From Symsagittifera roscoffensis (Eukaryota; Xenacoelomorpha; Acoela; Convolutidae), in assembly GCF_963678635.1 (NCBI RefSeq), contig NC_087062.1, positions 69,226,223-69,290,222 on the forward strand: DNA of 64,000 nt, in the 5' to 3' direction. The stretch's first letter is position 1. Each line of letters starts with the position of its first letter. The notes under the pieces were generated by a model, which did no database searches, was not told where the DNA came from, and was given only the letters and a program-made list of their open reading frames with translations. The translations under genes were made by a program, and so were the position numbers. This document shows positions 1 to 10,959 of the stretch, in pieces.

Positions 1-1779
1 CAAGTTATAACTTGAACATCAAAGTTAGCTCAGATGAAGTTGTTCCTGAAATAGTGCTGCCGAGTCAAGAAGGTATCTCAGCGAGTCCAGAAAATCTGCA
101 AGAAGGTGCCTTTGCATTTGATGATTCTGAACAGTTCCACAACGCCGAGGAGTTCCAACAAGTCAAAACTCGCAACAGATCCAGAATAACACAGCCTGCG
201 AAAGATAATTCGAATCAACGAAAGAGCGCAGCTGCTAAAGCTAAGGGAGGCTCAGCTTTGAGAAATGGAATTATATCCCCGGTTAGCTCCGTCGCCAGTT
301 CAACATCATCAAGTAACGTTCAGAACTCATCGCAAGCCATACCTTCAAATGGTGCTACATCAACAAGCGAACCTGACCACTTCTCGTACGCCAACAGACT
401 AAAGAACACTTTACATCCCAACAGTGTTCCCAAACCCAACTCTAGCGTTCAAATAAACAGCAGCACTGATTGTGTTAAACCTAAAACCAGTGCCGTCGAT
501 TCTAAAAAATCCAATGGTGCGTCTGGCGCAGCTTTAACCAAAGATAGCCTTAAGCGACCGAAAAGTGTCGCAGATAACGAAATCACTAGTCTGACTAATG
601 GAAATAGTTTGGGAAATGCAGAGTATTGTGATACCATTGCTCCTTCAAAAGTAACTGCTAGATCCTCTACTTCACCAAACAAAGTCAAGGATAGTCCTAT
701 TAAATCTGGCATGAAATCGGAAAAGATTTCCAAATTGAAAGTTGGCTCTTCAAATTTGAGCAAATCTAAAGAAACACTCAATGGAAGCGAAGTTAATCAT
801 GATATGTCGTTAAAGTTTGATCAATACGAGGCGAACAATTTGAGAGCAAATAATGTCTCAAATTCAGATTATTTACCGTCGTGTTCAAACGAAGCAAATC
901 ATGTTGACGCCATTTCTAATGAGTCGCGCAATGAAAAACCACAAGTTGAACTAAAACAATCATATTCATTTGATTCAACAAGTAAAATTTCCTCTGTTAA
1001 TACACAGTCGAAAATACAACAGAATCCATCACACTCGTCCAAGCCAGAATCGTCATGCAATGCCAGCAGAAGCAATCGTTTATCACAACCTCTAGCCGAG
1101 CCAAGTACCAGAAACCTTCAACAAAATAAGGACAAAGCAGTCTCAGCGAATTTCGAAGTCAAACAGTCTGACACGATTCCAAAAATGCCTAGCCTGAACC
1201 CAATCCACCAAAATGCTACAGCAGAGAAAGTGGCACAGCAGAAAGGTCATCGTGTTTTGCTTGAATCATCAGGAACTGTCAACGCTAAACCAGGGTTCTC
1301 CTTAGGCCGAAATGGTGGCAATGAGAGGGCTAGCAAGATAACCCAGTTGCAGTTTGGCGAACTGGACATTAAAAAAGTAGATGCTGTGAAACTGGGAGAT
1401 TTTGATCTTTTCGAAGCAACCGCTCTTCTTGCCAAATGTAAGATTCTTATCTCTGAAATACTAATTGAATATTTAACTCGGAATAAATCTTTTTTTTTTT
1501 GCGTTTAGAAGTGTTCTCATTTTTAAGTTTTGAAAAAGAAGAAATGAAAGGTGATGTTGTTGTAGTCATAAGTTGAATCGCTTTATGAAAAAAGTAATTA
1601 AAGTGTTATTCAACTTAATTTTATAGGCAGTAGTCAACTCAGAGTCATTGGCTATTTTAGCATGGGAGGCTTGGAACAGTCGTGAAACTACAGACAAAGA
1701 ATGGTTCAAATTGCCTCAAAGTGAAACTGCTTCATCTGACGGAGGCCCAACTTCTCCAGAAAGCTCCAATCATCAATGA
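1..1779 (+). CDS. 3' part of an unrecognised Ser/Asn-rich disordered protein (5' end outside window)
   Basis: Two exons are inferred. The first is open from the window edge to 1437, with donor AAAT|GTAAGA and phase 1. The second runs from 1631, after acceptor GGCAG, to a TGA at 1777-1779. There is no in-frame stop before the first visible Met-less codons, so the exon continues upstream of the window. The protein is rich in Ser, Asn, Lys and Thr and has no membrane segment, so it is probably disordered. It holds a short basic motif EEFQQVKTRNRSR near the start. A more hydrophobic and acidic C-terminal stretch includes FDLFEATALLAK in exon 1 and LAILAWEAWNSR in exon 2. The C-terminal piece looks like the only folded or conserved part. 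I do not recognise the family. The splice joint keeps the frame and removes the T-rich tail seen in the unspliced ORF, which supports the model. Confidence 0.6.
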
Positions 1780-2450
1780 CACTTCCTTCTGATCCTACTT
1801 TTTTACACAGCATTGCCTTACTGTTCTTTCTACACGGCGTTGGCTATTCATCGTTATAGTCCAGTGTTGTGCGACCTCAATTTAGAGTCATTTCTAGTAC
1901 GGATTGACGATTGCGTCTCCAAAATTGGAGTCAATTTTAAATGCAAATAAAAGTAAAAATCCAATGAGCCCAACAAGATTGAATGCCGCCGTATCGTCCC
2001 CTATGAGAAGATTCAGAAGATGTTCATTGACAACAAAATGACTAGTAGCTTTTAAAACTTTAAAGTTTTGAAATCATTTCCTGTCACTGTAATAATACTC
2101 AAGCGTGCCTTTTAATTTGAACATATTTCCATGCTCAAATCAAAAAGTTATAAAAATTATAGAACTGAAACTGATCGTTTTGTCCTTCATTACAACTTCG
2201 CTCATTACAATACAGTGCTACTTTGAATGTTCAAAAAAAGAAATCCTGTAAGTAAATTTTAATACTGGACATGAAGCAAGAATTCAGTCGGCCGGTCCCT
2301 AGAGATGACTGGACCTCACTCGTTCTTTCCTTAATTCGTCAATTCGTATTATTTAAATCTGTAATAACTAATCTCCTCAATGTCACTAAGTTCTCACATG
2401 TTCTTGTAACCGAATGTCGTTTTCGATCTCAATGCACTAAATAAACATGC
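1780..2450 (+). other. Probable 3' UTR of the first gene
   Basis: No long ORF is present. AATAAA hexamers occur at 1946-1951 and 2439-2444, either of which could end the transcript of the gene finishing at 1779. Assignment as 3' UTR is an inference from position. Confidence 0.4.
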
Positions 2451-3360
2451 TGCTTTCTCTAGATAAAGTTGGTATTCATAAACTATGACTGAGTTAAGGC
2501 AACTTTTTTGAAAGAAATTGTGTTTTTTGTTGAATCGGTGCTCTTTTGATATTTTCACCATAATCATTTGATGATGTTTTTATCTCAAGCAAAGAACGCG
2601 CTGAAAAGAACATTGGTTTTCATCCTCTCTCCAAGCTCAACAAGTCTTTTGTTTGTTTTGATTGTGAAAACCAGTGTTAGCGTGAAATTAATGTTCGGAG
2701 CTATGTAGATTCTTTTAAAAATCTCCACAGATGCAAAGTTGGTAATTTTTTTTATACCGACCAAGGAAATTCAAAAACAAATTGCTTAAATGAAAAGTAT
2801 TATTGAAGTTCGGTAACCTGTTCTCGCTCGACTCACAAAGCCTAAACTTGAGACATCTTTTAATTCACAGAAGTTTTAATCAAATTTCGAACGAAATGTT
2901 TGCTGAGAACAGCTTTATCGACATTTGAGACAACATGGTTGATATAGCAATAAAGTAAATCATCAGCAATCTCGAATTCAATGCAAATATGAAGATTCCG
3001 AATTGAATTAGTCTATTTTAGTATCGAAACTTTCATTTTGTGGCAGTGCCAGCAGAACGAAAATCAGAGAATTGCTGAACAAATTAGGACTTGATAAACT
3101 AATATTCTCGAAGCCTTTGACATTCACTTAGGCAGCTATTTTTGGCGAAAGAAAAATACTGATATTAAGCAAGAAAATGGAAAATAAAAAGGAATATTGC
3201 TGCAAAAAACTGGGCTCAATTAGTTGCGTCATTCGATTACTTCAATGTAAATACACGTTTAGGTGCACAGAATAATCAAAGCGAAATGAAAGTGACGAGT
3301 TTAAGCACAGTGGAGCAAGCGTTCGATACTTGCCAATGTCGTGCGATGAATAAACAGCGG
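2451..3360. other. Intergenic, nothing recognised
   Basis: AT-rich sequence with no credible ORF, no repeat boundary and no RNA gene that I could see. Confidence 0.5.
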
Positions 3361-3872
3361 CACTAGGGGCGGATCTATGATTTTCCGAGCTCTTCCAAAG
3401 CATTATAAAGACCCTGGTTTGATAAATTTTTGTGCGCCGCAGGCAAAATAAAAAAAAACAGGCCAAAAAAGGCATTTCAAGGCACTTTTTGGAAAATTTT
3501 GACCAAATATCGCTCATTTTGGCGCGCGCTGCCCCCTCAAAATTAGCATATTCTGGCGCCTTTAGAAAAATTTTAGGGTCATTCAGCCAAAAATGGATAT
3601 CTCAAAGTAGTACATAGTCCCCCCTTTATACTATTTTGAGATATCGATTTTTGACGGACGATCCCTAAAGTTTTTCTAAAGGCCCTATGGTGCCAATATG
3701 TACTAATTTTGAGGAGGAACTGCGCGCCGAAAAAACGCGATTTATTGACCAAATTTGCAAAAAAAAAGTGCCAATAAACCGTTTTTTGGCCTATTTTCTC
3801 AAAACTTTGACCAAAAACAGATATTTTTTTTTCAACCTGATCTCTAAAAAATCCTAGATCCGCCCCCCGAGG
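3361..3872. repeat. Head-to-head hAT-type MITE (large inverted repeat)
   Basis: The left half carries GGGGCGGATCT at its outer edge and matches the reverse-oriented family copy at 57.3 kb. The right half carries GATCCGCCCCC at its outer edge and matches the forward copies at 12.7, 19.3 and 54.5 kb. Shared internal landmarks are CTAAAGGCGCC-like, AATTTTGAGG and GCGCGCC(G)AAAAAACGCG stretches, which appear as mirror images around about 3615. The whole is a ~510-bp imperfect palindrome. No clean 8-bp target duplication is visible, unlike the simple copies. Confidence 0.65.
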
Positions 3873-4169
3873 CTTACCGACCCTTTTCGATAGGAGCCAA
3901 TTGAAAGAATACTGATGTTAGTCAAGTTGTAGTTTGATTATTACAATGTTTTTTTTAGCGGAATCCAAGTCGAATACAGCGACCCATAAAAGTTGTGGCA
4001 TTGTAAAACAATGGAGCCAACCGCGCTCATATAGTTATCGCAATGGGTTGTGCTATGAACGTGTGTTCTGGAGAAAAAAATCAAGTTTTCGGAATAATTT
4101 GATGACAGTAAAACTTATTTTTACTTTTGTTGGTTTCGTATTGCCTGAAAGTTTAGGAGCAAAAAAGTG

Positions 4170-5480
4170 TGTTGTTGTTCCGATCATTTAAAATGGGGAG
4201 GAATTTTTATTCGTGTTATAGTTTTTTGTCATTTTTGGTGTTTTCCACGCAAAATCAATTACCACTTAATCATCGGAATAGGTTGAGTGATATATCAAAG
4301 CAAAACCCTTTCAGTCGTGATTTTTTAATAAAAAATATGTACCAGTTTTGTGAAAAATGGGTGGTCGGCGTTTTTCTGTCACTCTTCCATACGAGCGTTT
4401 GTTCCACGTTTAACGAGCAACTGTGAGTTTTTATCGTTATGGATTTGACGGGTATAAAAACTATCTGGCTTGGTAATCGCCATTTTTTACTCGGGTTTTT
4501 CCATTGTTGTTTGCTTGTAAAGCCAGGGAAAGACAAAACTAGAAGTTCAAATTCTATTCGCATCTCAATTTTTCTTGGGAAATGCTTAAAAGAAACCGAA
4601 ATGGTTTTTTTAAGTGGACAGCTTCGAATCTCAAGCGTCTTTTAATTTGTTTGTTTCGTTTAATTCGAAATGGAAGATTCGGTCTAGGCTTAAAAAGGTA
4701 TGTTTATGCGTTCATGTTTTCACTGGTATCACTTTCTTGATCAGTTGTCCCAATAGGAAAAATTCGAGGCTGCTCAGTATGATATTTTGTCCTATATTTT
4801 TTCCATTTCGTCCTTTAAACAAAGATGGTTCTATACGATCAACTGGTAAAGCAATGGTAATACATTTGACCAAACTATCAGAGAAGGCAGTTCTACAAGC
4901 CAGTTCAGTAATTTTTATCACATTTTTGATCGATTGAGTTTTTTTAAATATCTGATTCAAATGGTCTTAAGTGTCTTTGAAATGAGTTGGCTGATTGGCT
5001 GTGTCAATAATTTTGCGTCCTCATAGATGCATGGGAATAACAGACCTACAGACAACTTTTATTTGCTATTCCATCGTCAATTTTTATTAAACTCAATTAG
5101 CTAAAAACGCGTTTGTTCTCTAATCAACCAACGCGCTGAAAACTACATTATTTTCAAGAGAGAAAGCCGAAATCTCTGTAGCTTTTTATGAACGTCAAAA
5201 CAGTTTGCGCTACTTGTACAATAACTTGTTATCCTTGTTCTCAGTTAGTTTTTCTTTTTAAACTGGAATTTCTTCTTCAAAGTCTTCATGGGCTTGTTTG
5301 TAACTTTCTTGTATCTTTTTATGATTTAAGTCTAGGACTGATTTTGTTTTTATCTGAAAAAGCTTGTGCTGATGAAATGAAATGTGATTGCAAATACAAT
5401 GATTTACTTCGGCGAAAAAATCTCCAATGGGGAAAACTTATTTCTTAATATCGAAAAGAAAGCTCTCCAACGCTAGTTAG
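4170..5480. repeat. Dispersed repeat family R1, old copy
   Basis: The stretch around 4180-4460 (a 'TTTTCCACGCAAAATCA' box, then 'CATCGGAATAGGTTGAGTG', 'CCCTTTCAGTCGTGATT') recurs at 6410-6960, 31.9-32.1 kb and 55.1-56.3 kb in the same order with about 25-30% divergence by eye. The small ORFs here are not conserved between copies, so I treat them as chance. Outer limits are approximate. Confidence 0.5.
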
Positions 5481-5814
5481 CTTCTGTATTTTAATACCGT
5501 TGCGAAAAACAAGATATTGCAAATCGACTTTTTGTAATCTAAATTTTGTTGCAATATGCAAAATTAGAAATTGTGAAATTATGAAGTTGTGCTCGTGGAT
5601 GATATTTTGATGGTTTATGTGTGTATTCTGCCTCGGAAGGTGGTGGCTTGTTTACTGTATATGTGTTTTATCTAATTAATTCCTGCTCAATTTGTTTTCA
5701 GCTGAATTTTTTGCTATCAGTTTTTGATCAGTTTAGTTCAGTTTTAGTCTGTTTTGATCGGATCTTTTTTTTGTAATCAGTTTTTGTCAGCTATTTTTTC
5801 CCTTGCGATATGAA

Positions 5815-6110
5815 AGGGCGTTGCAACCTGGCACGACTTTTTTCGCCCGTAAAGAACTTTATTTGCAAGATTGCGCACGTGAGATTGTTAATCGAGTTTC
5901 AACTAGCTTCCTAAAAAATCAAATTCAATCAATTATCCAGTGTATCCGGCATAGAGGTAACGAAAATGCTTGAGACGACCAAGGTTTTAAATTCGAATCT
6001 GACAGGGACCTGTTATATTTGCAATATAGAGTTTTGTATGCTTTTTGGGACTATCGTCCGTCGGTCTAATTTTGTCGGCTTAGTTCCCGTAGCATGGACT
6101 CTTCTTTGAA
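5815..6110 (+). repeat. SINE-like element, family B, diverged copy
   Basis: Shares with the copies at 19.85 kb and 25.15 kb the order TTGCAA..GGCAC..CTTTTT..CCCGTAAA, then a tRNA-like segment (GTGTCCGGCA...GAGACG...TTCGAATCTGAC), then an ACCTG(T) end and a 'CGTCGG..TTAGTT' tail. The TTCGAATC box resembles a pol III B box. Confidence 0.5.
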
Positions 6111-6409
6111 GGTTCAGCTTTTTGTAACTTTCCGAATGCCATTTCTAAAGCTTTTAGTGGTGGAGATAATTGAGCTTTAATGTTTGTTGCAAAAATTTTG
6201 TGCTTTAGGAAAGTTTCAAATAAAAAGTTCTTTTTTCTGATTTTTTTTCTGAAAGTTTTTGCTTCGTCAATTAATGTGCACACACTTATTACACATGCTA
6301 AAATAATGCTTGCAATTAGCAACCGTCATCAAATTGGAATGTAGAATTTTCAAGTAAACAATCATTTTTTCAAGTCTGTACTTTCGTCAACCTACAGATA
6401 CATTTTGAG

Positions 6410-6960
6410 CGTGTGAGCATTTCAATTACCAGTCTTATTGTTCCGACCATTGAAAATAGGGAGGTACGTTGTATTCAGTTGTGTTTTAGTTATTTTAAAT
6501 TTTCGTTTTCCTCGCACAATCAGGTAACAAATAATCATCGATTGAAATTTTTTCATTTTTCGTCTAAATTCGAGCTAGTTAAGCGAGCAAACACGCTTAT
6601 TTATGCTTAGTTTAAGCCGTTTACAATAGTTCATTTATACCTAATTTTAATTATAATCGAGTAAATTAGTTTTCGGAGATTTTAATGCCATTTTGAGAAT
6701 CAAAAATTCAATAAAATTTCAGCAAAAAATTTCTAAAATGAATTTTTGGTCTTTATTTAGCCAATTTTCTTCAAAATTTCTGGTCCTGTTTGTCGAAGTT
6801 GCTATGAATGTCGAATTAGACTAAATTTCAGTTTTCCGTCAGATCTTTTTATCACACCACACAGAAAAAACTACTCTAATTTGAAAAAAATTTTTTTTGC
6901 AGTAACCGGCTATTGTTTACCGGCTTGCAGTAACCGGCTATTGTTCTTTTAAACAATTGT
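6410..6960. repeat. Dispersed repeat family R1, second copy
   Basis: Colinear with 55.85-56.3 kb: 'GAGC(T)AGTTAAGCGAGC', 'GAGTAAATTAGTTTTCGGAG', 'TCTTTTTATCACAC', 'CAGAAAAAACTAC' and a final GCAGTAACCGG. The last ten bases are followed by a second copy of CAGTAACCGGCTATTGTT (6900-6942), a local short duplication. Confidence 0.5.
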
Positions 6961-7882
6961 TCTTACATTTTGCTCATAATTTTGAAAACTTATAGTTTTA
7001 AAGTTGTTGTTTTTCTAATAGTCTGATTGTTTTTCTCATTCTTAATAACCACAATTGTTTCTGTCACTCAAGAAAAAAATGACATTGATTTTTTGGCTGA
7101 CATATTGCGAGCTAATGTTAATTTTTTATTTCACCATGCATGAAAATGATATTTTTTTGGGAAAAGTTGCATTGTTGACCCTATATGTATCTGCTTATGT
7201 TCGTTGGCATAGTTGCCATATCACTTAATGTTGCAATTTGTTGATTTTCCACGTAACTTAAAATTTACTAGCCCTGACTTTCTTTTTCCTTTTTTTCGCC
7301 TTAAAGCTCTATCGGGCCTTAATGGTTAAGGCGTGTTTTATCGGCTGATTCAAATTGTTTTTGTATCGTTTGGATGACAAAATGATTTTTTATTTTGAAA
7401 ATTAGTTCAGGTCAGTTGTGGTGTAAAAATTCAAATATTAATCGCTCAATTTTTTTTTCATGACAACAAATTTTTACGACATTTTTTTGTTTTCGACTCA
7501 ATGGGCGTCAACCCACACATGGTCGGCTTGGATCGAATAATTTTTGATCGAATAATTTTTGAAGCTTATTTAATGCTGTTAGTTATGTTTTTTGCTTTTT
7601 TGAAATTGATTTTTATATTTGAAAAAATCACTTTTTTTCCTACTCTTTTGTTTTGTCCGGTTTGACTACTTATGTTGATTTTCTGATCACCAGCTTGCAA
7701 TGCTATGTTTGCGTTGAGTTCGAAGTTACCGCCTCTGTCTTAAGTTATTAATTTCGGACTAATATGTATCTGCTTGTTTTGGTGGCCTAGTTCCCTCTGC
7801 AGGCTCTTTTCCTGATGGTTCAGCTATTTTTGACATGGAAAACTGCCATTGTGTAAAATTTCTTTAAAAAAAATTTGTTTGG
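6961..7882. other. T-rich non-coding stretch
   Basis: No gene. Long T runs and scattered 'CGGCTTA' or 'GGCCTTAATGG' words that also occur around 20.5 and 26.1 kb. No complete repeat unit defined. Confidence 0.4.
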
Positions 7883-10205
7883 TTGGATAGTTGCGGCTGG
7901 TTATTTCAATTTACTTTTTCTAGAGGTCCAGCTAAAGCTGAAGGTACCTGTTTGATAATTTTTGATTTTGTTGTTCTGATGCATGATGAAATAAGTAATT
8001 TTAAAAATTTAGAATTTGGTCTTCACCGAAAACCTAGTTACTGCTCTAATAAAATGAGAGTGAAATTTTTGTGATTTTGGAATTTTCCTGGATAAGTTTC
8101 CCAGAATTTTGTTGAACAGATTTTAGGGCGTAGCATCTTAAGCACGAAGGCTACCGACAATTTGAATCGATTAAACCCTTGAAATCAGATTGAGTTGTTT
8201 TCGAGGAGTCAAATTTTTGCGAAAAAACGGACAAATAAACATAGGCTACTTCGAGGGTCATAACTTTTTTTGAGTTAAATAATTTAAAAAATAAATAAAA
8301 AAACCCGATCCCATAGATTTTCATAGTATCTCTTTTTATCAAACAGGAATTTGCGCGCCCAGCTAAAGCTGTAGTTACCTATTTGATAATTTTTGTTTTT
8401 GTTGTTCTGATGTGGGATCAAAAGTATCAACATTGAGATTGACCCAAAACCTAGTTATTGCGTAAAACTTTTGTGATTTTGTGCAATTTTCCCTGAGACA
8501 TAATTGTTTTCAAGAGAAGTCCAAAAATTTCTCAAAAAACAAGAAAAAAATCGAAAGTTATACTTTTACGAGGGCCATAATTTTTCATGTCAAAAACTTT
8601 GAGCGCAGCCGCTTACGCAAAGGAGCCAACCACAACCCGTTTTTTTTCATTGAGCTTATAATCTCAGATTTGAAAGGGTAGTTTTTGAGAAAAGAAAGTC
8701 AGAAAGTTTCAAAAAACGGTCAACAAATCGAAAACTCGGCTTTTCCAAAAGTCACAATTTTTAGGTAAAAATAGGCCTAAATTGGTATGAGGGGGAGCTT
8801 CACACAACCCGGTCTACCTATTGAACCCAAAATTTTCCCTATCTTTGAGAAAATTTAAAAAGTAACAAAAAAAACTGTCAAAAATACGAAAATTTGACGT
8901 TTCTGAGAATCGCAACTTTCAATGTAAAAAATTTTGGGGGCGTAACTGTGTAGGCAAGGGAGCGTCCCACTTTCTGTTCTACCCATAAACCATATTCTCA
9001 TATTTGGGAGCGCAGTTTTTGAGAAAATGTAAAACATCCAAAAATATGGGTCAAATTCCCCCCACACACCACTTTTTCGAAGGCTTTAGAAAGTGGGGTA
9101 AAGTAAAAAGTGCCTAGAGAATTATGCAGTTACCCATTGCTACTATTTTTTTTTGAAAATCGGTAGAGTCCTTTTTGAGAAAGACTAAGTTTTTGAAAAA
9201 AGTGAAAAATTTTTCCAAAGCGTCTCAAAAAAATTTAAAAAACCCTATCACATACATTTTCATAGTAGCTGTTTTTATCAAACAGGAACTAGAGACCAGC
9301 TAAAGCTAGAAATACTTGTTTGGTATTTTTTGAATTTATTGTGCTGAGCGGAAATACCGGTAATTTCCTTACATGGTTTTCTTATAAAATAAATGGGAGT
9401 GAATTTTTTGAGTTCGATTTGGCAGGACTTCAAAGTCTGTTATTTTCAGCATTTACTTCAGTTTTCTTGTGATGTTGTGATAACTTTGTAGTGATATTGA
9501 AGTGTTAACAAAAACCTTATAGGTTGAAAGATGCTAAAACGTTGCTCATTAGATTTGGGAGGGTAGTTTTCGAGAAAACTCAAAAGATTTCAAAAAAAAA
9601 CTGTCAAAAAATGGAAAGTTTGACTTTTCGGAGGGTCATAACTTTATGTGAAAAAAGAAATTAGGTGTTATCATTTATGCAGCGGAGCTTCTCACAACCC
9701 GTTCTACTCATTGAAAGCAAAGCCTCAAATTTGGGAGGATAGTTTTTGAGAAAAGTCGAAAAGTTTCAATAATCGTAAATTTGACTGTTCTAAGGGTAAT
9801 AAATTTTTGTGTGAAAAAATTTGGGTGTAAGTACTTATGCAGGGAAGCTCTCCACAAGCCGCCCTTTATTTGGAAACTAAAATTTCAGATTTGGGAGGGT
9901 AGTTTCTGAGAAAATCTTAAAAAAATATGGGGCAAAAGTTCCCCCCACGCACTGTTTCGAAGGCTGTAGAAAAAGGGATAAAGTAAAAAGTTGTAAGGGG
10001 ATTATACAGTCACACAGGGGAGTGAGCGGACTTCTCATTGGAACCAATCTTTTGAAAGTCGGTGGAGTAGTCTTTGAGAAAAACTAACTTTTTGAAAAAA
10101 ATGAAAAGATTTTCCACAACGTCTGAACAAAAAATGAAAAAAAAAAAATCGATCCCATATATTTTCATATTACCTGCTTTTATAAAACAGGAATTTAAAG
10201 TTCTT
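7883..10205. repeat. Higher-order tandem repeat (~0.9-kb units built of ~170-bp subunits)
   Basis: The phrase TTTTCATAGTA(T/G)CT.TTTTTATCAAACAGGAA recurs at about 8313, 9245 and 10150. CAGCTAAAGCTG follows it at 8360 and 9297, and also occurs at 7930. A second anchor, GGATAAAGTAAAAAG, occurs near 9095 and 9975. Both anchors give a large unit of about 0.9 kb. Inside, GGGAGGGTAGTTTTTGAGAAAA with GGTCATAACTTT and CACAACCCGTTCTACC-type phrases repeats about every 165-180 bp. ORFs here are fragments of repeat units. Confidence 0.65.
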
Positions 10206-10959
10206 GATAGCTTCAATGTTTTTCTTGAACATTTTTCTCAGCTCAACTGGCGTCTACCCAAAATATATCTGCATAGTTACCGCTATGCAGAGGCCATCAG
10301 TATCAGGAAATTTTTTTGCATGAGAATCCACGGAATAAAATGCATAATACATTCAACCGTGAAAATCCGCCTTTTTAGCTGAATAACTAGCTATTTGAGC
10401 AGATGCAAATTTTCTTACTCTGTCGCTTCTCAAGGAATAATTTTTACTTACAATACAATAAATTCAATTCAGCCGATTCAGGTTTTTTTAAATAAAAACT
10501 CATAATATTGCAAAATTCCGTTTTCTAACTTGCTTTTAGGTCAGAAAATTGCGAAAAAACTTGTGGCGAAAGTTTTGGGGACATTTTTCGTAATCTTTAT
10601 CAAAGCAGGTTTTGTCCGCATGATTCCCAATTCGCGTGCAAAGCATCAAAGCATAAAAATCATTTTTTCAAGTAATTTTAGGAGCTTACAGAAAAAAATG
10701 CCTTCTCAAAATCTGTTTCTGAAAACTTAAAATGCTTTTTTTATGATAAAATTTTTGACTTAGTAAATTATTTGTTCAAATGGGTCATTCACAGACGTTT
10801 TTTTAATAATGTTTTTCTGAAAATGAGATTGTTCTGAATTGCGAAATTTTACTGGTCTCCCGGCAGAAGAGATGACTGTTAAAACTATATGCGAAATATG
10901 CCTGGTTTTAAGAGATGTATGACTGATTGCGAGATGTGTGCTTTGAAAAGGTAGCTGCC
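10206..10959 (+). other. Region upstream of MRPL2
   Basis: Non-coding and AT-rich. No TATA box or initiator could be assigned with confidence. The 5' UTR of MRPL2 should lie in the last few hundred bases. Confidence 0.35.

Noticed and set aside
4169-4960. Cluster of 70-107-codon ORFs on both strands
   Set aside because: They lie in an old R1 repeat copy, have no shared reading frame with other copies, and show poly-F/S composition expected of T-rich DNA.
7883-10205. CRISPR-like array
   Set aside because: Units are long, degenerate and without regular unique spacers; the setting is an animal genome.
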